A stretch of DNA of 64,000 bases from CAYXGZ01 sp964464755 (GCA_964464755.1 CAYXGZ010000009.1:1-64000); one strand, 5' to 3'. Counted from the first letter of the stretch, positions 1 through 8,586 are shown. A program made the numbers and translations. Notes: generated by a model not told the origin, from the sequence alone.

Positions 1-306
1 CTCGGCCTGGGAGACCGCGGGCGGCGGGCCGCCGTTGGCGGCGACCTCGATCTTCACCTCGATCTCGGGGAGGATGCGGGCCTCCTCGCAGGCGTCGAGC
101 GAGTTGTCGACGGCCTCCTTGACCGCGGTGAGCAGCGCCTTGCGCGGGTTGTCGAACCCGAGCAGGTGGCGGTTCTTCGCGAAGAACTCGCTGACCGAGA
201 TCTCGCGCTGCTTCTTGGCCATCTCCTCGGCGGAGACGCGCTGCGGCACGAAGGCCGGCTTGGCGGGCGGAGGCGGCGGCTGGGGTTTTGGCATGGCGGC
301 GCCCAT
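1..306 (-). CDS. top6B: DNA topoisomerase VI subunit B, N-terminal part (runs off the window)
   Basis: The 102 visible residues form the start of the ATP-binding subunit of type IIB topoisomerase VI, which with subunit A passes one duplex through another to relax or decatenate DNA. After a proline-rich leader (about residues 6-19) comes [20 protein letters not shown] and then the GHKL Bergerat N-box [13 protein letters not shown] (residues 64-76) with its Mg/ATP-binding Asn. This spacing and wording are typical of Top6B rather than GyrB or MutL. The first Met (position 306) is chosen because AGGGAG lies 6 nt upstream; a second Met at 294 is possible. The gene continues past the left edge, so subunit A cannot be looked for here. 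Topo VI is mainly archaeal and plant, with scattered bacterial cases. Confidence 0.9.
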   Translation of the reverse strand, partial: MGAAMPKPQPPPPPAKPAFVPQRVSAEEMAKKQREISVSEFFAKNRHLLGFDNPRKALLTAVKEAVDNSLDACEEARILPEIEVKIEVAANGGPPPAVSQAE

Positions 307-507
307 GAAAGGCTCCCTCTCTCTCTGCTCCTCGGACGACGAAACACGAACCCTGGAGGGACCGCGGAAACATGGGTACGGCGGCGGGCCCCCTCGATCT
401 CCAGCGGGAAGGATAGCCCGCTGGGGGCGGCCGGGTCAACCCCCCTCCCGAAAGCGTGCAACGCGGGGGTCCCTAGCCCGTACCTCCTGCAACCCCCGGA
501 GACGCCC

Positions 508-1209
508 ATGAACGCCAAGCCCCTTTTCGTGCTCGGGACCCTCGTCGCGGCCTTCTTCGTCGTGAGCCTCGTCTTCATCTCGAAGTACAACGAGATGTCG
601 ACGCGGCTCGCGGGGCTGCAGAAGAAGGTCGACCACATGGAGTCGGCGCGCGAGCAGGTCAAGGCGCCCGCCCCGGCCCACGTGCCGGAGTACGAGGCGC
701 GGCCCGCGGACGATACCGGCCCGCGGGTCCTGCCGCCCGGGCCGTCGCAGCCCGCTCCGGCCGTCCCCGCGCCGGCGCCGACCGAGGCCCAGCCCGCGCT
801 CACGCCCGACCAGGAGAAGGCCGTCGCGAAGCTCGTCGAGAGGGTCTTCAAGGAGAAGTACCCGCACCTCGCGGGTGAAGGCAACGCGGAGGACCAGCTC
901 GCGCTGCTCGAGAAGGAGCTCGGCCTCGACCCGGGCCAGAAGGCGCGGATCGCGGAGCTCTGGAAGCGGATGGAGGAGGAGGAGCAGGCGCTGGGAGAGG
1001 AGCTCGGCCGCGAGATGCAGGCCGGCAAGGGCAACTTCATGGACGCGATGCCCAAGTTCGCGGAGCTCGCGAAGCGCTACGACGAGCTGGTGAAGAAGGA
1101 GCTCTCGATCCCGCAGCAGGCGAAGTACGCGGAGCTGCAGAAGGCGGGGAAGATCCCGGGGCCCAACAACCTGAAGGTGATGATCGGCGGGGCCGGGCCG
1201 AAGGACTAG
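508..1209 (+). CDS. Membrane-anchored helical protein, Spy/LTXXQ-like C-terminal region
   Basis: A 233-residue protein with an uncleaved N-terminal membrane helix (about residues 5-25), a short coiled coil, a Pro/Ala linker (about 65-95) and a charged all-helical C-terminal region. The latter includes LTPDQEKAVAKLV and ELGLDPGQKARIAEL, which resemble the LTxxQ helices of Spy/CpxP-type periplasmic proteins. The region is therefore predicted to lie outside the cytoplasmic membrane as a soluble helical domain. It is transcribed divergently from topoisomerase VI B and ends 1 nt before the rpmA stop codon on the other strand. The start at 508 is the first Met before the hydrophobic helix; no strong ribosome-binding site is seen. 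Function is unknown, and the Spy resemblance is only motif-level. Confidence 0.7.
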   Translation: MNAKPLFVLGTLVAAFFVVSLVFISKYNEMSTRLAGLQKKVDHMESAREQVKAPAPAHVPEYEARPADDTGPRVLPPGPSQPAPAVPAPAPTEAQPALTPDQEKAVAKLVERVFKEKYPHLAGEGNAEDQLALLEKELGLDPGQKARIAELWKRMEEEEQALGEELGREMQAGKGNFMDAMPKFAELAKRYDELVKKELSIPQQAKYAELQKAGKIPGPNNLKVMIGGAGPKD

Positions 1210-1210
1210 G

Positions 1211-1474
1211 CTACTTCGCCGCGGCCGCCGCGACGGGCGGGTAGACGGAGATCCGCCGGCCGGACTCGAACTTCACGAGGCCGTCGACCAGCGAGAAGAT
1301 CGTCCAGTCGCGACCGCAGCCGGTGTTCTTGCCGGGGCGCCAGAGGGCGCCGACCTGCCGCAGGATGATGCCGCCCGCGCGGATGGGCTGGCCCTCGTAG
1401 ACCTTGACGCCGCGGCGCTTCGACTTGGAGTCGCGGCCGTTGCGGCTGGAGCCCTGACCCTTGTGTTGTGCCAT
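1211..1474 (-). CDS. rpmA: 50S ribosomal protein bL27
   Basis: The 87-residue product starts [20 protein letters not shown] and contains [19 protein letters not shown] and [21 protein letters not shown], all hallmarks of bL27, a large-subunit protein whose N-terminal tail reaches the peptidyl-transferase centre. No residues precede the MA(Q)HKGQGSS start, so there is no removable N-terminal extension of the Firmicutes type. AAGGAAA precedes the ATG. A strong sigma-70-type promoter lies 30-58 nt upstream. The usual partner rplU (bL21) is not next to it; the upstream flank is instead a truncated gene copy. Confidence 0.97.
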   Translation of the reverse strand: MAQHKGQGSSRNGRDSKSKRRGVKVYEGQPIRAGGIILRQVGALWRPGKNTGCGRDWTIFSLVDGLVKFESGRRISVYPPVAAAAAK

Positions 1475-1503
1475 CTCGATTTCCTTCGCGCGTGAGGGGC
1501 GGG

Positions 1504-1532
1504 ATTATGCCGCGCCCTCGGGTCGAAGTCAA
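1504..1532 (-). promoter_or_regulatory. rpmA promoter
   Basis: Read on the minus strand, TTGACT (1527-1532) and CATAAT (1504-1509) are separated by exactly 17 bp. Transcription should start near 1497, giving a leader of about 23 nt that contains the AAGGAAA ribosome-binding site of rpmA. Confidence 0.8.
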
Positions 1533-1543
1533 GCGCCGGAGGC

Positions 1544-1711
1544 TAGAATGGCCCCCATGCACCGCCTCCTCCCCCTCCTCGCCCTGGTCCTGCTGCCGCA
1601 GGAGAGCCCCCGCGACGCCGCCCGGGCGGCCGTCGCCAAGACCGCCGGGTCGTCCTACCGCTACCGCGCGGGCGGGCGTTTCGAGCGCGGCGGGGAGTTC
1701 GTGCCGCCGGC
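1544..1711 (+). repeat. 168-bp direct repeat, left copy
   Basis: Identical base for base to 6712-6879. It carries the TAGAAT -10-like box and the first 52 codons of the secreted-protein gene that is intact at 6725-7459. Sequence similarity stops abruptly at both ends, and the two copies bracket a segment of about 5 kb of lower GC. Confidence 0.95.
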
Positions 1712-1796
1712 TTCCCACGGGGTGCTCTTGCACCCCCACTTGGATGACCGGTCCAGCCTGACGCCCCTCGGCCTGATTCACGGCGTAACCGGATAG
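1557..1796 (+). pseudogene. Truncated 5' copy of the secreted-protein gene at 6725
   Basis: The first 52 codons encode the same signal peptide and start of the mature protein as the intact gene at 6725. After the repeat ends at 1711 the frame runs on into unrelated sequence and stops at 1796, leaving a 79-residue product without most of the original protein. This is a fragment left by a duplication or insertion event. Whether it is still expressed is unknown; the TAGAAT box is present, but no good -35 is visible. Confidence 0.8.
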
Positions 1797-1798
1797 GA

Positions 1799-1827
1799 TT
1801 GACAGCCGGACGCGCGACCTCTAGCCT
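1799..1827 (+). promoter_or_regulatory. Promoter of the 1837 gene
   Basis: TTGACA (1799-1804), 17-bp spacer, TAGCCT (1822-1827). The ATG follows 9 nt after the -10 box with no ribosome-binding site, so the message is probably leaderless or nearly so. Confidence 0.65.
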
Positions 1828-1836
1828 TGAGCGCTC

Positions 1837-3255
1837 ATGGTGACGCTTTTCGCAATTATTCTAAACCTGACTCAAGTCGCTCCTGCCCCCCCGGACCAGC
1901 AGGCCTTGAAGCCGGAGATCCGGATCAACGGTGGGGACGCCTTCACCTCCAAGCGCCGGGTGTCGGTCGAGGTCGTCGTCGATTCGGGGGCTCCGGCACC
2001 CGCCTCGTTCCAGTACGCCGTGACGCCGGACCGATGGACGGAATGGGCCCCCTTCCAGGCACGCTTCGAGGCGGACCTGACTGAAGGCGACGGGCCGAAG
2101 GTGATCGCGGTCAGGCTCCGTGATGCCCAGGGCCGGGAGTTGGGAACAGCCTCGTCCTCGATCATCCTCGACACGACCGCGCCGACGGTCGCCGTCCTGG
2201 TCCGGCAGCTGGAAAGCGATTCTGCCGTCCACGTGGTCAAGGTCGAGGGGGAGGATGTCGTCGGCGTGCAAATGGAGACGGCCGCCGACTCGTGGGGACC
2301 CTGGCGGCCGTTCGTTACTCCCATGCGCGTGCTCCTGCCGTCGCCGGGGCTCCGTGCGCGATTCCGGGACCAGGCCGGGAACGTCACCGAGCCCATCGCG
2401 GTCGCCCCGGGAATCGACGTACCCGTTCTCGGCGACTCCGCGGGATTTCGCGACGTGAGTTTCTGGGTGAAAGAAATCGACGCACAGTCCTTGGAGTTGG
2501 TGGTCGACTTGGCCTCCCGGGACCTGGTCCGAACGTCGATCAGGCTCGACCAAGACCCGGCCGCGGAGGCGGAGCCTTTTCGGCAGAGGCTCGTCATCGC
2601 CCTGCGAAGGACGGGGAAGATCCGGCGAGTGCGCCTGACCTCCTGGGACGCGAAAGACGCGATTCACGAAGCCGAGATCCGCTTCCACGAAGATGAGGCC
2701 CCCCGGCATCCGCCCATGGAGGAGGCCGCCACCGAGCGACCTTCCCCGTGGAAGATCGGACTGTCGCTTGGATTCTGGCACATCGCGCAAGGGCTGGAAT
2801 CCAACACGGCCAACGGCCAACGCACCCTGGATGCAGGACTCGCCGCCACGACGAGGTTGTCCATCGCCCGGGAGCTGGCCGTGGAATGGCGGATCGGCCT
2901 GTCGGTCGAGTACGCCATCGGAAGCCGCTCGTCGTTCATGACGGGGATCCTGGAGATCCAGCGGTTGGTCCTGGGGGATCCGTCGGTGGATGCGGGGTGG
3001 AGTCTCTGGGTCAACGTGGGCCTGCTCTACTCGACGATTTCGTTCCAGGACTCGGAGTTCGGCGACCTGGATCCGGGTCTTGGCGCGGACCTCCGGGTGC
3101 TCTTCGAAACGCCCCTCGGGGGGGCTTTTCTCCTCCAGGTGGAGGCCGGGTGGCGAGTCGTCCGCCTGGATTGGGCGGAAGAGGTTACCTCTGGCGACTC
3201 TGAATTGAAAGGAGACGGCGCCTTGCTCTCGATCGGAGTGACGCGCCGGTTTTGA
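1837..3255 (+). CDS. Ig-like domain protein with predicted outer-membrane beta-barrel
   Basis: The 472-residue product begins with a hydrophobic stretch (MVTLFAIILNLTQVA) likely to act as a signal peptide. Residues about 25-200 form beta-rich repeats with DTTAPTVAV and RFRDQAGNVTEPI, typical of bacterial Ig-like folds. The last 170 residues alternate polar and hydrophobic residues with many aromatic ends and finish in RRF, the C-terminal Phe signature used by the BAM machinery. It is therefore predicted to sit in the outer membrane with a periplasmic or surface Ig region. The next gene starts 3 nt after its stop, so the two form an operon. GC content is lower than in flanking housekeeping genes, consistent with acquisition. 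No specific family is recognised. Confidence 0.7.
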   Translation: MVTLFAIILNLTQVAPAPPDQQALKPEIRINGGDAFTSKRRVSVEVVVDSGAPAPASFQYAVTPDRWTEWAPFQARFEADLTEGDGPKVIAVRLRDAQGRELGTASSSIILDTTAPTVAVLVRQLESDSAVHVVKVEGEDVVGVQMETAADSWGPWRPFVTPMRVLLPSPGLRARFRDQAGNVTEPIAVAPGIDVPVLGDSAGFRDVSFWVKEIDAQSLELVVDLASRDLVRTSIRLDQDPAAEAEPFRQRLVIALRRTGKIRRVRLTSWDAKDAIHEAEIRFHEDEAPRHPPMEEAATERPSPWKIGLSLGFWHIAQGLESNTANGQRTLDAGLAATTRLSIARELAVEWRIGLSVEYAIGSRSSFMTGILEIQRLVLGDPSVDAGWSLWVNVGLLYSTISFQDSEFGDLDPGLGADLRVLFETPLGGAFLLQVEAGWRVVRLDWAEEVTSGDSELKGDGALLSIGVTRRF

Positions 3256-3258
3256 CGC

Positions 3259-6096
3259 ATGAAGCGCATCGCAAGAACCGCATCGATCGGGGTGGCGTGC
3301 CTGGCCCTGGTCTCCTGTTTCGGATACGACGGGGATCTGCCGCTGCCCGACCTGAAGATCACGACGACTGGCCTGCCGGACACGCGGGTCGGCGTGGCCT
3401 GCACCCTCCTGCTCGCCGCGGAGGGCGGCCTGCCGCCCTACCAATGGAGTCTCCAAGGAACCCTGCCTGCCGGCCTGGCACTTGATCCGGTGGCCGGCAC
3501 GATCTCTGGAATTCCCACGACGGAGGGGACGGCCACACTCTTGGTTCGGGTGGTCGACTCCCAGGTGCCGGCGTTCGAGCACGAGGTGTCGCTCGGCCTC
3601 GAGGTACTGGCCGCCTTCCCGGTGGATGTCACGACATCCACGCTCGCCAATGGCAGGGTGGGAGATCCCTACAGCGTGACGCTGGCGGCGTCCGGTGGTC
3701 TCGCCCCGTACTCCTGGAGCATCGTGGGGAGCTTGCCCACGGGGCTCTCCTTGGATCCGGCGTCCGGCGAGATCTCCGGAACCCCGGACCTCGCGGAATC
3801 CGCGTCGTTCACCGTGACGGCCACGGATGTCCAAGCCGCTCCAGATGCGGACAGCCAGGCCCTGACGCTGACCATCGATCCCCGACCCGCACTCACGATC
3901 ACCACCTCCTCGCTGGCCTACGGCGTGAAGACCGAGACCTACAGCCAGGCCCTGGCGGCGACCGGAGGATTGCCGCCCTACACGTGGAGCGTGGTGGGCT
4001 CGCTCCCGTCGGGACTGGCCCTCGATGCGGGAACCGGGATCATCTCCGGTACGCCGCTGGCGGTGGAGACCGCCTCCTTCACGATCCAGGTCACGGACTC
4101 CCAGGTCGCCACCGACTCGGACTCGCAGGATCTCCAGATCCAGATCCTCGACCTCGCACCACGATTCATCTTCTCCAAGAATGAGGGGTACCCGCTCTCC
4201 GTCCTGGGCCGGGATTCGAATTCCGGGCTCCTCAGGTACGTGAGCCAGGATCGCACCACGGGATCCGGAAGGGGAGTCACCGTTCATCCGACGAAACCGT
4301 TCGTCTACACGGCCGGGCCCAACAGCGGTTACGTGGATTCGTGGACCTACGATCCGGTCACCGGCGCGCTCACCCATGTCGACATGGACAGCTTCGTCCA
4401 GAATATCGGGGCGATGGTGATTCATCCGGACGGGATGAAGGCCTACATCCTCGGCGCTGGGTGGAATGCCATCGTTCCATGCACCATCGACCAGGTGACC
4501 GGAGCCCTGACGCCGGGGGCGTCTGTCGCGCATGCCGCCGGGTCTTCGGATGGAATGGTCATAACGGCGGACGGGCAATTCCTGTACGCGCTGGCGGACA
4601 CCGGCGTGACGGTCTTCGAGATTGATGCTTTCGGGGGGTTGACCAACTTGGGGACATCCCCGGCCGGGAGCTCTTGCCGGGCGATCGCGCTGCACCCGGG
4701 TGGCCAGTTCCTCTACGTGTCGGACGATGCGGCCGGGCAGATCGTGCGCTACTCGGTCAATGCAGCTACCGGCGCGTTGACCTACCTCGGGGCAGTCGCG
4801 ACCTACCCGGACACGACGAAGAACATCTCCATCCACCCCACGGGCAAGTACCTCTTCCTGGCGCGGCAAACGCAGCTGAGGGTTTATTCGCTGAGTCCCG
4901 TAACGGGTGATTTGACGCTGGTTCCACAGAGTGTCATTTCCGACGTGTTCTGTGTCGTCGCTAGCCCGGATGGAAGAACCGTGTACGTGTCATCGCTTCG
5001 TGAACTTCGAACGTACTCGCTTGATTACGCAACGGGTCTGCTGGCGTTGGAGTCTGTCGTCGCGACTCGTTACGCCCATATGCTGGCTCTCGTTTCCGGC
5101 CCGCCGGTGGAGTTTGCCCCCACCTTCGCCTTCGTGGCGAATCGGGATGCCGATACGATCACGTCCTACGTGATCGACGAGGCAACGGGTGAGCTGGGGT
5201 CGGCCAGCACGGTCGGTGCCGGAACCGCGCCGACCGCGGGCGCAAGGACGCCCGACGGACGCTTCCTGCTGGTCCCGAACAGCGGGGACAACACGGTCAC
5301 CTCCTATGCGATCAACCCTGGAACCGGAGCGCTGACCCCGGTCTCCACTGCGGCGACGGGCGCCGGCCCCGAGTCGGTGGCCATCGAACCCATGGGGAAG
5401 TTCTGCTACGTCGTGAACAGGGCGGCCATGACGATCTCCGCCTTCGGGATCAACAAGTCGACCGGAGCCCTGACTCCCATTGCCGGCGGGGCGCTGACCG
5501 GCTCGGATCCCAGGAAGGCGGAGGTGGAGGCGACCGGCAACCTCCTGTTCGTGACCAATGCCGGGTCCGACACGGTGTCCGTCTACGAGATCGGGGAAGC
5601 CAACGGCTCCTTGACCCTGTGGAACAATGTAGCGACGGGCGACTCGCCCGTGGGACTGCGATCGGATCCGAACGGCTTCTTCGTGTACGTCACCTGTTCC
5701 GGGGCCAATACTCTCGCGGTGTTCCGAATCGACTTGGCCTATCGCACGTTGGTGCCCGTGGAGGCCTTTCCCGTGGGAACCGGGCCGGAGGATGTCGCCG
5801 TGGACGCGCGCGGAGCCCTCGTCTACTCGAGTGCCGCCGTGGGAGATCGCCTGGACGCGGTCGCCCACGACCTCCTTTCCTTCGTCAACTCGTCGCTGGG
5901 AAGCACCGCCATGAATGCTCACCCCACGCGGGTGGCGATCGACGCCTCCGGACGGTACTTGTACGTCCTGGCGAACTCCTCGGACGAGGTCCGCCTGTAC
6001 AGCGTGGACGGTTCGACCGGCGCCTTGACTTTCGCGATGGCCTTCAGCACGGGAGCGAATCCGGATGGTCTCGTGTTGAGCTTCGAGGCCCGGTAG
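3259..6096 (+). CDS. Lipoprotein: three putative Ig domains plus YncE/lactonase-like beta-propeller
   Basis: A 945-residue lipoprotein with lipobox LALVSC (Cys about 21). Three tandem repeats (about residues 30-300) carry GLPPYQWSLQGTLPAGLALD, GLAPYSWSIVGSLPTGLSLD and GLPPYTWSVVGSLPSGLALD, the signature of the putative Ig (He_PIG) family. The rest, about 300-945, has repeats such as AINPGTGALTPVSTAATGAG, with FVYTAGPNSG and FLYVSDD-type strands, typical of YncE/6-phosphogluconolactonase-like propellers. There is enough sequence for about two propellers. Enzymatic activity is not implied; such proteins often bind ligands or partners at the surface. It is probably co-translated with the barrel protein just upstream, which could be its outer-membrane partner. 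Confidence 0.82.
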   Translation: MKRIARTASIGVACLALVSCFGYDGDLPLPDLKITTTGLPDTRVGVACTLLLAAEGGLPPYQWSLQGTLPAGLALDPVAGTISGIPTTEGTATLLVRVVDSQVPAFEHEVSLGLEVLAAFPVDVTTSTLANGRVGDPYSVTLAASGGLAPYSWSIVGSLPTGLSLDPASGEISGTPDLAESASFTVTATDVQAAPDADSQALTLTIDPRPALTITTSSLAYGVKTETYSQALAATGGLPPYTWSVVGSLPSGLALDAGTGIISGTPLAVETASFTIQVTDSQVATDSDSQDLQIQILDLAPRFIFSKNEGYPLSVLGRDSNSGLLRYVSQDRTTGSGRGVTVHPTKPFVYTAGPNSGYVDSWTYDPVTGALTHVDMDSFVQNIGAMVIHPDGMKAYILGAGWNAIVPCTIDQVTGALTPGASVAHAAGSSDGMVITADGQFLYALADTGVTVFEIDAFGGLTNLGTSPAGSSCRAIALHPGGQFLYVSDDAAGQIVRYSVNAATGALTYLGAVATYPDTTKNISIHPTGKYLFLARQTQLRVYSLSPVTGDLTLVPQSVISDVFCVVASPDGRTVYVSSLRELRTYSLDYATGLLALESVVATRYAHMLALVSGPPVEFAPTFAFVANRDADTITSYVIDEATGELGSASTVGAGTAPTAGARTPDGRFLLVPNSGDNTVTSYAINPGTGALTPVSTAATGAGPESVAIEPMGKFCYVVNRAAMTISAFGINKSTGALTPIAGGALTGSDPRKAEVEATGNLLFVTNAGSDTVSVYEIGEANGSLTLWNNVATGDSPVGLRSDPNGFFVYVTCSGANTLAVFRIDLAYRTLVPVEAFPVGTGPEDVAVDARGALVYSSAAVGDRLDAVAHDLLSFVNSSLGSTAMNAHPTRVAIDASGRYLYVLANSSDEVRLYSVDGSTGALTFAMAFSTGANPDGLVLSFEAR

Positions 6097-6711
6097 GAGA
6101 TCGCCCATACTAGGTCCGATCCGCGCGTCGGGAGCGGGACTGGAAGGGCGCTGGGGCGTGGAACGGGGCGGGTGCTCCCCGGTCCGCGCCCATTTTGGCA
6201 GTTCACACCTGGCCACCTCCGAGTCCGGCCGGCGGCGGACCTCCTCCTGCGCAGGTCGACTTCGAGGCCGCGACGACGCTGCCTACCTGCCCCGCGTGGC
6301 GCCGAAGATGCGAGCGGCCTGCTTCTCGAAGGTCTTCCGTGACCGGGTCTTGCAGGACCTCGGCTGGCGCAACTTGCGATAAAGCGCCCCTTGACCTTCA
6401 AGTGGAACTCCAGGAAGCGCGCGCTTCTTCCGGTGGAACCCCCTGACCAATCCGAAATGGTGAGGGAACTTGAGGAAGTCCAGATCCTCCTCTCCAGGCA
6501 CATGGCCCTCCCTGGTCTCGATTCCAGACGTCGGCAGCCAATCGAGTCTACTCGAGCTTCCCGTTCTCGAATGCTTCCGCCGACTCCGCAACGGCACCTG
6601 CACCCCGAACCGGCCCGTCCACTCCGATACTATCCTGCCGCGAGAGCCGCCGGTCGGTCCCCGAGTGCATGGGCCTCACCCGGCTGACATTCCAAAGTCC
6701 CTTGAGTCCGG
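6097..6711 (+). other. 615-bp non-coding or decayed interval
   Basis: No open frame here has a convincing start, family motif or gene-like codon use on either strand. Weak minus-strand fragments around 6283-6603, in two frames that would need a shift near 6400, could be relics of a gene (possibly a transposase), but I cannot name it. The interval ends exactly at the right copy of the 168-bp direct repeat. Confidence 0.5.
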
Positions 6712-6879
6712 TAGAATGGCCCCCATGCACCGCCTCCTCCCCCTCCTCGCCCTGGTCCTGCTGCCGCAGGAGAGCCCCCGCGACGCCGCCCGGGCGGCCG
6801 TCGCCAAGACCGCCGGGTCGTCCTACCGCTACCGCGCGGGCGGGCGTTTCGAGCGCGGCGGGGAGTTCGTGCCGCCGGC
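6712..6879 (+). repeat. 168-bp direct repeat, right copy
   Basis: Identical to 1544-1711. Its first six bases, TAGAAT, form the -10 box of the intact gene, so the repeat boundary falls between the -10 and any -35 element. No good -35 is seen upstream of the junction (about 6684-6694). Confidence 0.95.
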
Positions 6880-7459
6880 CCTGCTGACGGCGCGCATCGG
6901 CAAGTACCGCTCCGCGCGGCACGGCGCCCTGCTCCTCGTGAAGGGCCCCGACGGCCTCTGGAAGAGCCCCGAGGAGCGCGCGGGCGAGAAGGTCGAGAAC
7001 CCCGAGAAGGACGCCGCGGACATCGTCGCGGCCCTCGAGGAGGCGCGGCCGCCGCACGAGCTGCTCGGCGAGCTGCTCGCCGGGGTCGGGGCCGGCAGCG
7101 AGACCGAGGACGTCGCGATGGCGGCCCGGGTCCTGAGCCTGCCGTTCGAGGAGGCGAAGCTCCGCGAGGCGGTCGAGGAGCGGATGAAGAAGGCCGTCGA
7201 GCGCGGGACGCTCGAGAAGCCCGACGAGGTGCGCTGGGCGACGCTCAAGGGCCAGGTCCGCGCCTGGGTGGACCGCCGCAGCGGCCTGGTCCGCCGCTTC
7301 CGCGACGAGAAGTCCGTGAAGCTCGCGTACAAGCGGAAGGACGCCGAGGACGAGGTGCGGGTCTGGAAACTCGAGATCGACTACGAGCTCGAGGGCTTCG
7401 GCGAGGCGAAGGCGGACCTGCCGGCCGAGGTGAAGGAGCGGCTGAAGCTGGAGGAGTAG
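6725..7459 (+). CDS. Secreted protein of unknown function (intact copy)
   Basis: A 244-residue product with signal peptide MHRLLPLLALVLLP and a charged, mainly helical mature part. Its C-terminal region DEVRVWKLEIDYELEGFGEA looks like a beta-rich end. The upstream ATG at 6716 overlaps the TAGAAT box (6712-6717), so the ATG at 6725, 7 nt after the box, is preferred as a leaderless start. A partial 5' copy lies at 1544 and a decayed 3' copy at 8736, so the locus has been duplicated or split by insertions. I do not recognise the family. Short leader peptides ending LLPQE recur in other secreted proteins of this window (for example the 60098-61336 protein), suggesting a common secretion style. 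Confidence 0.7.
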   Translation: MHRLLPLLALVLLPQESPRDAARAAVAKTAGSSYRYRAGGRFERGGEFVPPALLTARIGKYRSARHGALLLVKGPDGLWKSPEERAGEKVENPEKDAADIVAALEEARPPHELLGELLAGVGAGSETEDVAMAARVLSLPFEEAKLREAVEERMKKAVERGTLEKPDEVRWATLKGQVRAWVDRRSGLVRRFRDEKSVKLAYKRKDAEDEVRVWKLEIDYELEGFGEAKADLPAEVKERLKLEE

Positions 7460-7533
7460 CGGGCGGCGCGCCGGGCCAGGGTCCGGGGGAGACGCTATCC
7501 TGTGGACTTCGGGGCGCTCCCGACGGAGGAAGC

Positions 7534-7866
7534 ATGCGCTGGCCTTGGAACCGCAAGCCGGCCACGGCCCGGTCGTTGCGCGACGACCTCGACGCCGCCC
7601 TCCTTCCGATGAACGACGCGCGGCGCCGGCGGGAACTCCAGGGGCTCGATCGGTCGCGCAGCGCGAAGGACGCGATCGAGCGGATCGGGGCCTGGCTGCA
7701 CGGACATCCGCCGTCCGAGGCGGAGTCCCCGGCGGAGTACGCGGCGCGCGTCCGGGAGTTCCTCGATGGACTCCTCCACGAGTATGCCTCCGACGCCTCG
7801 GACGACGGCGGAGGGGGGACGGGAGTGGTGCGGGAAGTCCGGGAACGGCTCGACCGGCTCTCGTAG
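7534..7866 (+). CDS. Small hypothetical protein
   Basis: A 110-residue, strongly charged, predicted helical cytoplasmic protein with no signal peptide or membrane segment. It starts MRWPWNRKPATARSLRDDLD and has a Gly/Asp-rich break near residue 92. GGAGGA is placed 4 nt before the ATG, which supports the start. It lies with the next gene in a segment bounded by the intact 6725 gene and a decayed copy of that gene's 3' end, so it may be part of an inserted cassette. No family is recognised. Confidence 0.55.
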   Translation: MRWPWNRKPATARSLRDDLDAALLPMNDARRRRELQGLDRSRSAKDAIERIGAWLHGHPPSEAESPAEYAARVREFLDGLLHEYASDASDDGGGGTGVVREVRERLDRLS

Positions 7867-7971
7867 ATCCGCCCGGCCGGCCCGTTGTCCCGAGTAGGCG
7901 ATCCCCGGCCGTCCCCTCCCGCGTGCTATATTCCCGAGCGATTGAACATCCGGTTCCCGGGGGACTAGAGC

Positions 7972-8586
7972 ATGCCGGAAGCTTGGAACGGCATCGGCAC
8001 GAAGTACTACGGCGCCCGGGATTGGAAGTCGGACCGGAGCCACGTCACCACGGAATGGTTCGTCTTCATCCATTTCCCCCTGGTCCCGTTGGGCAGCTAT
8101 CGAGTCCGCGAGGTGGAGCACGTGAACCTCGGCCTGGGATACTCGACCCGGTACGAGACGCAGCGGGTGCCGCTGGCGGTCGCGCAGGTGCTCGGAACTT
8201 ACGCGTTCGCGGTCATCCTGGTCCTGCCGCTGTTCTCGCTGATGTTCGTGCCGATCCACGAGTGGAACAAGGGAACCGCCCTCGGGGTCACCGCGGGGGC
8301 GATCCTCGGATGGCCGCTCCTGTGCTTCCTGGCGCTGTTCCTCATCCGGCGCCGGACGGCGAGCACCCCCGCTCCGCGCCCGTCCCTGGAGGAATGCACC
8401 CGGGCCCTGGAGCGTAGCCCGGCCGACCCGGATGCCTACGTCGCCCGGGCGATCGCGCGGCTCGACGGACGGGATGTGCCCGGAGCCATCGAGGACTGCG
8501 AATCGGCCCTCCGCGTGGCCAAGCTCAATTGGCCGGGATGGACGGCCACCAAGGAACTGCTGGATTCCCTCCGGCGGGATTCCTGA
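7972..8586 (+). CDS. Two-helix membrane protein with short TPR-like tail
   Basis: The 204-residue product opens with GIGTKYYGARDW, TTEWFVFIHFPLVPLGSYRV, a wording seen in a widespread family of uncharacterised membrane proteins in which an N-terminal beta segment precedes membrane helices. Two helices follow at about residues 75-97 and 104-123. The C-terminal 75 residues (DPDAYVARAIARLDGRDVPG) look like a single TPR-type hairpin. A TATATT box lies at 7927-7932, giving a leader of about 33 nt. It sits between the decayed duplications and has lower GC than the core genes. Function is unknown. Confidence 0.65.
   Translation: MPEAWNGIGTKYYGARDWKSDRSHVTTEWFVFIHFPLVPLGSYRVREVEHVNLGLGYSTRYETQRVPLAVAQVLGTYAFAVILVLPLFSLMFVPIHEWNKGTALGVTAGAILGWPLLCFLALFLIRRRTASTPAPRPSLEECTRALERSPADPDAYVARAIARLDGRDVPGAIEDCESALRVAKLNWPGWTATKELLDSLRRDS

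Noticed and set aside
1861..4869. A 1002-codon open frame on the minus strand opposite the barrel and propeller genes
   Set aside because: It is antisense to two genes with clear domain motifs, is very rich in Arg/Gly/Pro as expected of a GC-rich shadow, and has no family signature.
6283..6603. Possible transposase remnant on the minus strand
   Set aside because: A few aromatic and basic stretches look protein-like, but two frames are needed and no catalytic motif can be identified.
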